Origin: Agromyces atrinae
Lineage (GTDB): Bacteria > Actinomycetota > Actinomycetes > Actinomycetales > Microbacteriaceae
NCBI RefSeq assembly: GCF_013407835.1
Contig: NZ_JACCBI010000001.1
Location: 1,984,001 to 2,048,000, forward strand
Direction of reading: 5' to 3'
DNA: 64,000 bases
Below, in pieces: positions 53,801-61,680 of this stretch (its first letter is position 1; each line of letters starts with the position of its first letter). The position numbers and the translations under genes were made by a program. Under the pieces are notes generated by a model, which worked only from the letters and a program-made list of their open reading frames with translations, was not told where the DNA came from and made no database searches.

Positions 53801-54035
53801 CACGGAGGGGTCGGTCGACAGCTTCGTGCTCGTCACCATCTCGGGGTCTGCATCCTTCAGCGGCATCCCGAACGGCACGTACACCGACGCGGTGACCGGA
53901 GATGTGAAGACCGTCACGAACGGATCGCTCTCGATCAGCGCGAACGGCAAGGGCAACATGCGCGCCTACGTGCTCTCGCTGCCGGGTAACCCGGCACCGG
54001 GCAAGGTCGGCAACGGCAGCCCGTACCTCAAGTAG
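50811..54035 (+). CDS. Secreted modular alpha-amylase (CBM + FN3 repeats + GH13)
   Basis: 1074 aa from the ATG at 50811 (SD AAAGGAG). The signal peptide ends near EAEA-ATS (about residue 45). Module order is the reverse of the upstream enzyme: CBM25/26 module first (about 50-140), then three clear FN3 repeats and a fourth related one (about 150-420), then GH13 at the C-terminus (about 430-1060). The GH13 starts at REDSIYFIMTARWNDGD. Region I is DVVYNHSS, Asp709 lies in VDGFRIDTAVH, Glu747 in FYVFGEV and Asp866 in VDSHDYG. A Cys-rich loop between strands (QDCKNFG, YNCQWPNG, HQCYNKG, NCWIHDD) suggests disulfides. Only 90 nt follow the first amylase gene, so the two are probably one transcript. 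It acts on extracellular starch. Confidence 0.93.
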   Translation: MSSADPDPTTGTAGRSRFTRFVAGLGAALLVSSLAVALSPAVEAEAATSNTSTIFYSTEKNWSKYNVHYQVGSGAWTTVPGKELTAACTGWVKGEIDLGTATTWKAAFNNGSGTWDNNGSRDYSLAAGIQAVKGGQISTVDPCPTPAPAVPTGLKATVTSSSITATWSKAEGATKYTLVYAGPTGTKTVTTSSTSATISGLTASTLYGLKVRASNDAGKSSGYSPRINATTSSTGSTTAPPVPTGLKATVTGTTIAASWNASAGATKYTLTYAAPTGTKTISSTKTSVTLTGLAANTLYGLKVRAETASAQSAYGPRVNATTGGGTTTPTAPAVPTELKAVPDITSIAVTWKASANATKYTVSYTTGSTTKTLESTTASATISGLTASTAYAIKVSATGTGGTSAYTSPVSTTTLPKEEEPVTTTGSPLGGDPREDSIYFIMTARWNDGDSSNNRGGSQHITSGNAANNDPAFRGDFKGVIDKLDYIKGLGFSAVWITPVVLNRSDYDFHGYHGWDFFRVDPRLESQGATYQELIDAAHSKGIKIYQDVVYNHSSRWGAKGLFTPTVYGTRDAQWDWMYSEKVAGKQYNPLEENELGRAYNGDVWSSTQPAGQDCKNFGTPTGGFSPEGYKLYNCQWPNGKREVEELGLWPAKYYHQCYNKGWEDITAINCWIHDDLADFNTESKDVQKYLIDAYNRYIDMGVDGFRIDTAVHIPRVTWNRVFLPAIQEHAVATHGEKGKDFYVFGEVAQFVHDKWNRGSVAHSAPFYTWKERKEYSLDDVVAAAEAYTYENNTMGTANQPTSDNARLRGNTYHAPDHSKFSGMNIIDMRMHMNFSEAGNAFGAGMDSDDITNDATFNTVYVDSHDYGPNKSSERFAGGTDAWAENMSLMWTFRGIPTLFYGSEIEFQKGVKIDCGASCPLATTGRAYFGDQIQGTVVASDFGKVQSATGAVAATFEKPLVKHLQTLNQIRRAVPALQKGQYSTEGVSGGMAFKKRFTEGSVDSFVLVTISGSASFSGIPNGTYTDAVTGDVKTVTNGSLSISANGKGNMRAYVLSLPGNPAPGKVGNGSPYLK
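51021..51242 (+). repeat. 222-bp starch-binding-module repeat, copy 2
   Basis: Differs from 48675-48896 at four positions only. Here the module is N-terminal, right after the signal peptide, while copy 1 is in mid-protein. Confidence 0.92.
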
Positions 54036-54050
54036 GAGGCGGGTAGACGG

Positions 54051-54078
54051 AAGGGCCGGGGAGCGATCCCCGGCCCTT
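54051..54078. terminator. Terminator hairpin after the amylase genes
   Basis: AAGGGCCGGGGA pairs perfectly with TCCCCGGCCCTT around AGCG, followed by CTCGCGTCTCC. It lies 16 nt after the amylase stop. Further on, 54128-54136 GTTTGTGAC and 54178-54186 GTCACAAAC form a second, looser inverted repeat, with CGCAGT-CACAA-ACTGCG nested at 54174-54190. No gene is seen in 54079-54220. Confidence 0.88.
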
Positions 54079-54220
54079 CTCGCGTCTCCCGCGCGCCCGG
54101 CCGCCCCGGCACCCCGGCACGTCCGCGGTTTGTGACCTCGGGATGTCGGTATGCGCGCGCTATAACGGCATCACGCAGTCACAAACTGCGAGGTGTGAGG
54201 GGTGAAGGGTGAGGCGAATC

Positions 54221-55228
54221 CTAGAGACCCGAGTAGGCGTGCAGGCCCTTGAAGAAGAGGTTGACGACCGTGAAGTTGAAGAGCACGGCCGAGAAGCCGA
54301 TGATCGCGAGCCAGGCGGAACGCGAACCGCGCCACCCGCGCGTCGCACGAGCGTGGATGTAGCCGGCGTAGACGACCCAGATGACGAAGGTCCACACCTC
54401 TTTGGTGTCCCAGCCCCAGTAGCGGCCCCACGCGCGCTCGGCCCAGATGGCGCCGGCCATGAGCGTGAAGGTCCAGAGGATGAAGCCGACGATGTTGACG
54501 CGGTAGGCGAGGCTCTCGAGCTGCTCCGAGGTCGGCAGCGTCGCGAGGAAGCGCAGCTTCGTGGCCTTCGCCTGCGCGATGAGGCTCTCGCGGCGGAACT
54601 GCAGCAGCTGCACGATCGAGAGCGCGAAGCCGAGGGCGAAGAAGCCTGTGCCCGCGGTCGCGACGAAGACGTGGATGATGAGCCACACCGACTGCAGCGC
54701 CGGCGGGAGGGGGATGACGCTGACGTAGAAGTTCGTCGTCGCGACGCCGAGGAAGACGAGTACGAGACCCGAGATGAACGTTCCGAGGAAGCGCAGGTCG
54801 GTCTTCTTCGAGACGGTGATCACGACGAGGTAGACGGTCGTGATGACGAGCGTTCCGGTGAGGGCGAACTCGTACATGTTGGCCCACGGCACACGACCGG
54901 CGGCGAGACCGCGGAGGATCGTCGCCGTCAGGTGCAGCGCCCACGCGAGGACCGTCAGCGCGACGCCGACGCGGAGTGCGGCCGAGGTCGTGTACGGGCG
55001 GTTCGAGATGGATGTCGGCGCCTCGGCCTCGGTCACGACAGCGGCGCCACGGCCCGCGATCGCACGAGCGGCGGCACGCTGTTCGGCCTCGGCCGGCACG
55101 GCTCCCGCCGCACCGCCGACGGCGGAGCGCTTGGCGAGGTCGATCGAGTAGGCGATGAAGGCGAGCGCATAGAGCGCCATCGCCGAGTACACGCTGAGGA
55201 TCGAGAATCCGCCGAGATCGAATGTCAC
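54221..55228 (-). CDS. ccsB: Cytochrome c biogenesis protein CcsB (CcsA/ResC family)
   Basis: 335 aa, GTG start overlapping the resB stop by 4 nt. About eight membrane helices. The family WWD-type heme-handling segment is GRYWGWDTKEVWTFVIWVVYAGYIHAR near the C-terminus, with flanking conserved histidines. With ResB it moves heme to the outside and joins it to apocytochrome c (System II). Confidence 0.95.
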   Translation of the reverse strand: MTFDLGGFSILSVYSAMALYALAFIAYSIDLAKRSAVGGAAGAVPAEAEQRAAARAIAGRGAAVVTEAEAPTSISNRPYTTSAALRVGVALTVLAWALHLTATILRGLAAGRVPWANMYEFALTGTLVITTVYLVVITVSKKTDLRFLGTFISGLVLVFLGVATTNFYVSVIPLPPALQSVWLIIHVFVATAGTGFFALGFALSIVQLLQFRRESLIAQAKATKLRFLATLPTSEQLESLAYRVNIVGFILWTFTLMAGAIWAERAWGRYWGWDTKEVWTFVIWVVYAGYIHARATRGWRGSRSAWLAIIGFSAVLFNFTVVNLFFKGLHAYSGL

Positions 55229-56922
55229 AGATCAACCTTACGCTCGAGGCTCGCGGAGTGCTTGTCCGCGAGCGAAGTGACGGCGTCGACGAGTGTCGGG
55301 TCGTCGCCGCGGGCGAGGCCCGCGTACTCGAGGCGGAGCGATCCGTCGGCCTCGTCGAAGGCCTTCACCCAGAGCCGGCGTCGCGGGACGAAGAGCGACG
55401 TCGCGAGCCCGCCGATGCAGAGGATCGCGAAGGCGAGCACCCAGCCCTGAGTCGGGTCATGGTGGATGTCGAGAGAGGCGAAGCGCGAGACGCTGCCCTC
55501 GTAGTCGCTGTCGACGGCCGCGTCGCCGCGGGCGTCCTCGAAGGTGATCGTGCCGAGTCCGTTCGGCAGGTCGGCGGTCTCGCCCGGCTGCAGCTCGATC
55601 GAGTCGACGCCGGTTCCGCGGCCGCTCAACTGCTCGAGGCTGTCGGTGTCAAGCGTGTAGACCGACTTCGGCTCACCGCCGTCGATGCCGAGATCGCCCT
55701 GGTAGACGTTGATCGTGAGCATCGGGTAGAGCAGGTCGGGGAACGACGAGAAGTACGCGCCCGACGTGCCCTCGGCTTGCGTCGGGTAGAAGAGGCCGAC
55801 CATGCCCACCTGCTCGGCGAGGCCGTCCGGAACCTTGATGATGCCGATGGAGTAGAGGTTCGCGTCCTGCGGCAGGAACGGGATCGAGTCGGAATAGACG
55901 ACCTCTCCCTCGGGGTTCCGGACGGTCACGGTCGGCGCGTAGCCGTTGCCGAGGAGGAAGATGTCGGTGCCGTGGGCGCGGAGCGGGTCGTTGACCTTGA
56001 CGCGGCCCTGCTCGGCGTCTTCGCCCTGGGCCTCGATGACGACGTTCGCCGTGAAGTCGATCGGCTGGCCGTAGGCGTCGGCGTTCATGAGCTCGTACTC
56101 GACGTCGAGCTTCTCAAGTTCGAGGCGGTACGGGTCGAGCTCGGAGTCCTGGAAGAAGCGGCCCGGGTTGAACGAGTCGTAGGCCGAGAGCGTGTTGACG
56201 AACGACTGGCCCTCGACGACGACGCGCTGCCCGGCGAAGCCGAAGCCGCCGCCGATGCCGACGGTCACGAGGATGCCGAGGAGGGCGATGTGGAAGACGA
56301 GGTTGCCGGTCTCACGCAGGTAGCCGCGCTCGGCCGAGACCGAGGCGCCGCGCACGACGGGGTACGGCTCGACGCGGTAGCCGAGCCCGCGGAGCGCCGT
56401 CGTCGCCGAGGCGACGGCATCGTCGGCGGTGACGCCCCTCGCGTCATCCGCCGACACCACACGTTCGGTGTACCCGGCGAGCCGCCCGAGGCGGGCGGGC
56501 GTCTTTGGAGGCCGCGCGCGCAGGGCGTCGTAGTGGTGCTTGGTTCGCGGGATGACGCAGCCGATGAGCGACACGAAGAGCAGAAGGTAGATGCTCGAGA
56601 ACCAGACCGACGAGTAGACGTCGAACATCTGGATGCTGTCGAGGAACGGCGCGAGATCGGGGTTGTTGTCGAAGTACTGCACGACGCCGTTGGGGTCGCT
56701 CGAGCGCTGCGGCACGAGCGAGCCGGGCACGGCCGCGATCGCGAGCAGCAGCAGCAGGAAGAGCGCCGTGCGCATGCTCGTGAGCTGGCGCCAGATGAAT
56801 CGGAGGGTGCCGACGAAGCCGAGCTTCGGCTGCGTGATGGAGGATTCGGACGGCCGTGCATCGGGCGTGCCGTCGACGTGGTCGGACGGCCGCAGCGGGT
56901 CGTGATCAGAGGATCGTGCCAA
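55225..56922 (-). CDS. resB: Cytochrome c biogenesis protein ResB
   Basis: 565 aa, TTG start, overlapping ccdA by 17 nt. Three N-terminal helices (the first LTSMRTALFLLLLLAIAAVPGSLVPQR typical of ResB), then a large extracytoplasmic domain (about 215-500) and one C-terminal helix. The PGSLVPQ motif and GFAGQRVVVEGQSF are family features. It works with CcsB in heme ligation. Confidence 0.94.
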   Translation of the reverse strand: MARSSDHDPLRPSDHVDGTPDARPSESSITQPKLGFVGTLRFIWRQLTSMRTALFLLLLLAIAAVPGSLVPQRSSDPNGVVQYFDNNPDLAPFLDSIQMFDVYSSVWFSSIYLLLFVSLIGCVIPRTKHHYDALRARPPKTPARLGRLAGYTERVVSADDARGVTADDAVASATTALRGLGYRVEPYPVVRGASVSAERGYLRETGNLVFHIALLGILVTVGIGGGFGFAGQRVVVEGQSFVNTLSAYDSFNPGRFFQDSELDPYRLELEKLDVEYELMNADAYGQPIDFTANVVIEAQGEDAEQGRVKVNDPLRAHGTDIFLLGNGYAPTVTVRNPEGEVVYSDSIPFLPQDANLYSIGIIKVPDGLAEQVGMVGLFYPTQAEGTSGAYFSSFPDLLYPMLTINVYQGDLGIDGGEPKSVYTLDTDSLEQLSGRGTGVDSIELQPGETADLPNGLGTITFEDARGDAAVDSDYEGSVSRFASLDIHHDPTQGWVLAFAILCIGGLATSLFVPRRRLWVKAFDEADGSLRLEYAGLARGDDPTLVDAVTSLADKHSASLERKVDL

Positions 56923-57658
56923 AACCGATCATCACCCCCTGGAGTTCGCTCATCCATGCCGTCCACAGTCCACTCACCATGATGACTCCGATTGCGACGA
57001 GGAGCGCGCCGCCGATGATGTTGATGACGCGGATGTGACGGCGCAGCCACGCGAGCGATCCCGTGACCCAGCCGAAGCCGAGGGCGACGAGCAGGAACGG
57101 GATGCCGAGACCGATGCAGTACACGAGGCCGAGGAGCGCGCCGCGCCACACCGACTGCGAGTTGAGGCTGAGCGAGAGCACGGCCGTGAGGGCGGGACCG
57201 ATGCACGGGGTCCAGCCGATGCCGAACACGATGCCGAGGAGGGGTGCACCGCCGAGCCCGGTCGCGGGGCGCCACGCCGGCTTGAAGGAGCGCTGCATGA
57301 ACGTGAACTGCCCGATGAAGACGAAGCCCATGATGATGAGCACGACGCCGAGCACGCGCGTGATCGGACCCTGGTAGGCCGAGAGCCACGAGCCCGCTCC
57401 CCCGGCGAGGGTCGCGTAGACGAGGAAGACCGCGGTGAAGCCGGCGATGAAGAGGGAGACGCCGAGAAGGAGGCGGCGACGGTTGCGTCGTTCGATCGCG
57501 GGGTCGTCGGATGCCTCGGCGAACCCTCCGACGTAGCCGAGGTAACCCGGCACGAGCGGGAGGACGCAGGGTGAGAGGAAGGACAGGAGTCCCGCGAGGA
57601 GCGCGAGAGGGAGGGCGAAGAGGAGTTGACCGCTGTAGAGGACTTCACCGACGCCCAC
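56906..57658 (-). CDS. ccdA: Cytochrome c biogenesis protein CcdA
   Basis: 250 aa, GTG start one nucleotide after the resA stop. Six helices. Both transfer cysteines are present: LSFLSPCVLPLVPGYLGYVGG and GIGWTPCIGPALTAVL. It carries electrons across the membrane to the thioredoxin-like ResA, keeping apocytochrome cysteines reduced. Confidence 0.96.
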   Translation of the reverse strand: MGVGEVLYSGQLLFALPLALLAGLLSFLSPCVLPLVPGYLGYVGGFAEASDDPAIERRNRRRLLLGVSLFIAGFTAVFLVYATLAGGAGSWLSAYQGPITRVLGVVLIIMGFVFIGQFTFMQRSFKPAWRPATGLGGAPLLGIVFGIGWTPCIGPALTAVLSLSLNSQSVWRGALLGLVYCIGLGIPFLLVALGFGWVTGSLAWLRRHIRVINIIGGALLVAIGVIMVSGLWTAWMSELQGVMIGFGTIL

Positions 57659-57659
57659 G

Positions 57660-58256
57660 TCACTCGGCCTCGACGAGCAGGTCGCCCACGATCGTCTCGA
57701 CGATCTTCGGATCGCGCAGCTGACCGAGGATGCGCGCGGCGATGCGGCCCTCGCGGTCGAGCACGATCGTCGTCGGCACGGCGTTCGGCGGCACCTCGCC
57801 GGCGAACGCGAGCTGCACGGTGCCGTCGTTGATGTCGAGCACGGAGGGGTAGGTCACGCCGTACTGCTTCTCGAACGACGCGGCTGTCGCGGCCTGGTTA
57901 CGGACGTTGACGCCGAGCAGGTGGGCCTCTTCGCCCTCGAAAGTCTCGTTGAGCTGCTGCAGATCGCCCGCCTCGGCGCGGCACGGGGCGCACTCGGCGT
58001 ACCAGAAGTTCACGACGAGCACCTCGCCCGCGTAGTCGGCCGAGCTGATCGCCGAGCCGTCGATCGCGGTGCCCTCGAACTCGACGGGTTCGCCCCGGTC
58101 GTCGGCCGCGACCTCGGTGAGCGAACCGTCGCCCGAGATGTAGCCCTTGCCGCTGCCCGAGCGGTAGTCGTCGGCGAGGGGATCGCTCGTGCACCCGACG
58201 AGGAGGAGGGCGGCCGCGGCGAGCACGGCGGCGGTACGCAGGCGGACGGAGGTCAT
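57660..58256 (-). CDS. resA: TlpA/ResA-like thiol-disulfide oxidoreductase lipoprotein
   Basis: 198 aa from the ATG at 58256. The signal ends in lipobox LVGC (Cys22). The thioredoxin fold of the AhpC/TSA-Redoxin type has the active site NFWYAECAPCRAEA with Cys89 and Cys92, and the cis-Pro strand VPTTIVLD. It reduces apocytochrome c cysteines outside the membrane with electrons from CcdA. It overlaps the phosphatase stop by one nucleotide (TGATG). Confidence 0.95.
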   Translation of the reverse strand: MTSVRLRTAAVLAAAALLLVGCTSDPLADDYRSGSGKGYISGDGSLTEVAADDRGEPVEFEGTAIDGSAISSADYAGEVLVVNFWYAECAPCRAEAGDLQQLNETFEGEEAHLLGVNVRNQAATAASFEKQYGVTYPSVLDINDGTVQLAFAGEVPPNAVPTTIVLDREGRIAARILGQLRDPKIVETIVGDLLVEAE

Positions 58257-58900
58257 CACACGGCTCCCAGATCGGTCGCCTGGGCGCCGAGACGCGCGGC
58301 GGGGTCGGCGTAGCCCACTTCGTGGAGGCGGCCGTTCTGCAGTTCGAAGCTCGTGATGCTCGAGAGCGCACACCGGCGCTGGCGCGGATCGTGGGCGAGA
58401 CGGGCTCCGACGATCGAGCGGTGCGCCATCCAGATCGGGAGCTGGTGGCTCACGAAGACGAGATCGCCGTCCGAGTCGGAAGCGCTCGCGGCATCCGTCA
58501 TCGCAGCGATCATGCGGCGAGCGATCGAGGTGAAGGGCTCGCCCCAGCTGGGGCGCCACGGGTTCACGAGCAGGGGCCAGTTGGCGGGGTTGCGGAGCGC
58601 GCCGCCCGCACCGCGGAGGCGCGACCCCTCGAAGCGGTTGGTCGGTTCAATGAGGCGCTCGTCGATGACGGGCTCGAGGTCGAACGCCCGAGAGATCGGC
58701 TCGGCCGACTGCCGCGTGCGCTCGAGGGGCGACGAGTAGAGGGCGGCGACGGTGCGTCCGCGCGCGACGAGATCGTCCGCGGCGGCGGCGGCCATCTCGC
58801 GGCCGAGGTCGGAGAGGCCGAATCCAGGCAGGCGGCCGTAGAGCACGCGCTGAGGATTGAAGACCTCGCCGTGGCGCACGAGGTGGAGCTGGGCCGACAC
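58256..58900 (-). CDS. Histidine phosphatase (phosphoglycerate-mutase-like) family protein
   Basis: 214 aa, GTG start. The phosphohistidine motif is LVRHGE at residues 7-12, followed by GRLPGFGLSDLGREMA and YSSPLERTRQSAEPI (second Arg). The C-terminal His is in VFVSHQLPIWMAHRS. Actinobacteria commonly have it as first gene of the ResA-CcdA-ResB-CcsB operon. Substrate unknown; a role in cofactor or sugar phosphate hydrolysis is typical of the family. Confidence 0.92.
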   Translation of the reverse strand: MSAQLHLVRHGEVFNPQRVLYGRLPGFGLSDLGREMAAAAADDLVARGRTVAALYSSPLERTRQSAEPISRAFDLEPVIDERLIEPTNRFEGSRLRGAGGALRNPANWPLLVNPWRPSWGEPFTSIARRMIAAMTDAASASDSDGDLVFVSHQLPIWMAHRSIVGARLAHDPRQRRCALSSITSFELQNGRLHEVGYADPAARLGAQATDLGAV

Positions 58901-58965
58901 GATCTCCAGTCTACGGAGGCCCTCCCTCCGAGTTCGCCGAGGATGCGCCGGTAGGATGTTCTCCC

Positions 58966-60309
58966 GTGACCTCTCGCGTACTCGTCAAGAACCTCGCCGC
59001 CCTTCCCGACGGCCCCGTCAGCGTCTCCGGCTGGGTCGAGACCGTGCGTGATCAGAAGAAGGTGCAGTTCGTCATCCTCCGCGATGAATCGGGCGCCGTT
59101 CAGCTCGTGAACCCGGCCCTCCGCGAACTCGGCGAGGAGTCCGCCGAGGGCGACGCCGCACGTCTCGAGACGACCGAGGCCATCTCGGCGCTCGCGCACG
59201 GCTCGTTCATCACTGTGACGGGCGAACTCAAGCACGACGAGCGCGTGAAGCTCGGCGGCATCGAGATCAAGATCGCCGGCCTCGACGTCGTCGCCGCCGC
59301 GAACCCCGAGACCCCCATCGCGGCCGACTCGAGCCCCGACAAGCGCATGGACTGGCGCTTCCTCGACCTCCGCCAGCCGAAGCAGAGCCTCGTCTTCCGC
59401 ATCCAGACGACCTTCCTGCACGCGCTCCGCTCCTACTGGGTCGACAACGACTTCATCGAGATCCAGACGCCGAAGCTCATGGCGAGCGCCTCCGAGTCGC
59501 GCGCCGAACTCTTCGAGGTCGACTACTTCGAGGGCAAGGCGTACCTCGCCCAGAGCCCCCAGTTCTTCAAGCAGATGGCCCAGCCTGCGGGCTTCGGCAA
59601 GGTCTTCGAGGTCGGCCCCGCATTCCGCGCCGACCCCTCGTTCACGTCGCGCCACGCGACCGAGTTCACCTCGGTCGACACCGAGATCAGCTGGGTCGAC
59701 TCGCACGAAGATGTCATGAAGCTGCACGAGGAGCTCCTCGTCGCCGGGTTCACCGCCGTCAAGGAGAAGCACGGCGACGAGATCCGCGAGCACTTCGGCG
59801 TCGAGGTCACCGTGCCGACGACCCCGTTCCCGCGCATCCCCCTCGCCGAGGCGAAGGAGATCGTCGCGAGCCGCGGCTACGTCGTGCCCCGCGCCGACGC
59901 CGACATGGACCCCGAGGGCGAGCGCCAGATCGCCGCCTACGTCGCCGAGGAGTTCGGCCACGAGTTCGTGTTCCTCACCGACTACGCGTCGAGCATCCGC
60001 CCGTTCTACCACAAGCGTCATGACGCCGATGCGGGCCTCACGAACTCGTACGACCTCCTTTTCAACGGCGTCGAGATCTCGACGGGCGCCCAGCGCGAGC
60101 ACCGCGTCGAGGTGCTCGAGGAGCAGGCTCGCGAGAAGGGCATGGACCCGGAGGAGCTCGGCTTCTACCTCGACTTCTTCCGATACGGCGTGCCCCCGCA
60201 CGGCGGCTTCGGCATGGGCCTCGCGCGCGTGCTCATGCTGCTGCTGCACGAGTCGTCGATCCGCGAGGTGACCTACCTCTTCCGCGGCCCGACGCGCCTG
60301 CTGCCCTGA
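58966..60309 (+). CDS. aspS: Aspartyl-tRNA synthetase, archaeal/eukaryotic-type (AspRS2)
   Basis: 447 aa, GTG start. The N-terminal OB fold (SGWVETVRDQKKVQFVILRDESGAVQ) leads to class II core motifs: motif 1 near FIEIQTPKLMASASESRAELF, motif 2 FEVGPAFRADPSFTSRHATEFTSVDTEISW, and motif 3 GGFGMGLARVLMLLL. At 447 aa it lacks the GAD insert of the bacterial AspRS of about 590 aa and is the compact archaeal-type enzyme. These are often non-discriminating and also charge tRNA-Asn, with GatCAB completing Asn-tRNA. Whether that holds here needs the rest of the genome. Confidence 0.96.
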   Translation: MTSRVLVKNLAALPDGPVSVSGWVETVRDQKKVQFVILRDESGAVQLVNPALRELGEESAEGDAARLETTEAISALAHGSFITVTGELKHDERVKLGGIEIKIAGLDVVAAANPETPIAADSSPDKRMDWRFLDLRQPKQSLVFRIQTTFLHALRSYWVDNDFIEIQTPKLMASASESRAELFEVDYFEGKAYLAQSPQFFKQMAQPAGFGKVFEVGPAFRADPSFTSRHATEFTSVDTEISWVDSHEDVMKLHEELLVAGFTAVKEKHGDEIREHFGVEVTVPTTPFPRIPLAEAKEIVASRGYVVPRADADMDPEGERQIAAYVAEEFGHEFVFLTDYASSIRPFYHKRHDADAGLTNSYDLLFNGVEISTGAQREHRVEVLEEQAREKGMDPEELGFYLDFFRYGVPPHGGFGMGLARVLMLLLHESSIREVTYLFRGPTRLLP

Positions 60310-60353
60310 TCTCGCGCCGCGATCCGACGCGGCCCGAGCTCGATCCACACGGA

Positions 60354-60375
60354 TGACACCCGAACTGGGGTGTCA
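60354..60375. terminator. Short perfect hairpin after aspS
   Basis: TGACACCC/GGGTGTCA around GAACTG, 44 nt after the aspS stop and 69 nt before the ATG of the 53-aa ORF. It could end aspS transcription or be part of the small ORF's leader. No U-run. Confidence 0.65.
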
Positions 60376-60444
60376 CATTTCGGCCTCTCGTGGCAACAAC
60401 CCTGATGACGGCATCGTCATGCCGCGTCGATCGAGAGGCTCAAC

Positions 60445-60606
60445 ATGAACATCGTGGACCCCGCAGGAATCGTCACCGCCCCGACCCTGTCGGTGCCGAT
60501 CGACATCACGACACTGCTCGACTCGTCGACCGGTTCGCGTTGGGAGTCGTCGTTGCTCGCGACCGAACCGATCGACGTGAGCGAGATCGGCCGCGAGCAC
60601 TACTGA
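60445..60606 (+). CDS. Unrecognised 53-aa acidic peptide
   Basis: Too short to be counted by length alone, but GAGAGG precedes the ATG by 6 nt and codon use matches the neighbours. The peptide runs from MNIVDPAGIVTAPT to IGREHY. It is acidic, has no Cys, no Lys, no signal peptide and a single Trp. It stands alone between aspS and a convergent HAD phosphatase gene, with which its stop overlaps by 7 nt. No homolog recognised. It could be a RiPP-like precursor, a regulatory peptide or a chance ORF. Confidence 0.42.
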   Translation: MNIVDPAGIVTAPTLSVPIDITTLLDSSTGSRWESSLLATEPIDVSEIGREHY

Positions 60607-61541
60607 TTCAACCCTGCGCCCTCGGGGAAGACGTTCGCCCAGTCGTGCTTGACGCTCACGACGACGAGGCCGCGCTCGTCTGCTTCGGCGAGCGCCGTCT
60701 CGGCGCCCGAGTCGTAGGGAGCATCGCCCCGCCCGGAGTCGTCGTCGTGGTGCACGAGGAGGCTGAGGCTCACGGGGTGCTTCTTCACGTAGGCGAGCAT
60801 CGGGAGGTCGCCGTTCGAGTTGCCGACCGCGAGGAGGGGACGCCGGCCGATGCGGCTCCAGATGCGCACGGGCTTGATCGGACCGTCATCCATGAAGTCG
60901 AACGACGTGCCGTAGCGGATCTCGTTGGTGTCGGCGTCGTAGGCGAGGCCGAGTGCCGATCCGATGACGCGCTCGGAGGGGATGCCGTAGTTGCCGACCG
61001 TCATGGGCCGCATGAAGTCGCGATCGCCGCCCGAGACGATATAGCACGAGAAGCCATGCTCCTCGAGGTAGCGGAGGAGCTCGACCATCGGACGGTAGAC
61101 GGCCTCGCTGTACGGGCGGCCGAGGGTCGGGTGGTGCGCCTCGGCGTAGAAACGCTCGACGGCCTCCTGGTAGTCCTCGACCGACTCGTTGGCCGTCGAG
61201 GCGACGATCGCGCCGATCATGAGGTGGAGATCGGAGTCGTCACCCGCGTAGTGCTTCTCGACGGCGTGGCCGAGCCACGAGAGATCACCGGTGAGCGCGG
61301 CCTTGTAGGGCTGCTGCCCCGCGAGGCTGGCGTCATCACGAGCCATCCGCGCCCACTGCTCGACGATGAAGTGCAGCTGGGTCGGCATCGGCTTCTCGGT
61401 CCAGAGCGTGCCGTCGTTGTCGAAGACGGCGACGCGCTCGGCGACGGGAACCGCATTCGGGCCCGTCGTCACCGCGGCGACGAACGACTCGATGGCCGAT
61501 CGCGCGGCCCCCGGCCGCCACGAATCCAGAGCAGTCGACAC
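60600..61541 (-). CDS. HAD superfamily phosphatase
   Basis: 313 aa, GTG start. HAD motif I is VAVFDNDGTLWTEK, motif II SCYIVSGGDRDFM and motif IV VGNSNGDLPML, with a cap of about 130 residues after motif I. The overall pattern matches the DNDGTLW-type HAD-IB relatives of phosphoserine phosphatase. Cytoplasmic. Natural substrate unknown. The start region has no clear Shine-Dalgarno. Confidence 0.9.
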   Translation of the reverse strand: MSTALDSWRPGAARSAIESFVAAVTTGPNAVPVAERVAVFDNDGTLWTEKPMPTQLHFIVEQWARMARDDASLAGQQPYKAALTGDLSWLGHAVEKHYAGDDSDLHLMIGAIVASTANESVEDYQEAVERFYAEAHHPTLGRPYSEAVYRPMVELLRYLEEHGFSCYIVSGGDRDFMRPMTVGNYGIPSERVIGSALGLAYDADTNEIRYGTSFDFMDDGPIKPVRIWSRIGRRPLLAVGNSNGDLPMLAYVKKHPVSLSLLVHHDDDSGRGDAPYDSGAETALAEADERGLVVVSVKHDWANVFPEGAGLNQ

Positions 61542-61680
61542 GGGACCCCCCTTTCGCGGGCGCAGGCGCGCGTCGCTGCCCCCAACCTAGACCGGAGAGC
61601 GCGATCAGCGGTAGGTTCAGCGGTGGACGGGGGCGGCGGTTCCGTTTCCCGCGCACCTCCTCATCATCGAAAGGTTCATC

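Noticed and set aside
58564..60348. 594-codon minus-strand frame opposite aspS
   Set aside because: Antisense shadow. The plus strand has all class II synthetase motifs.
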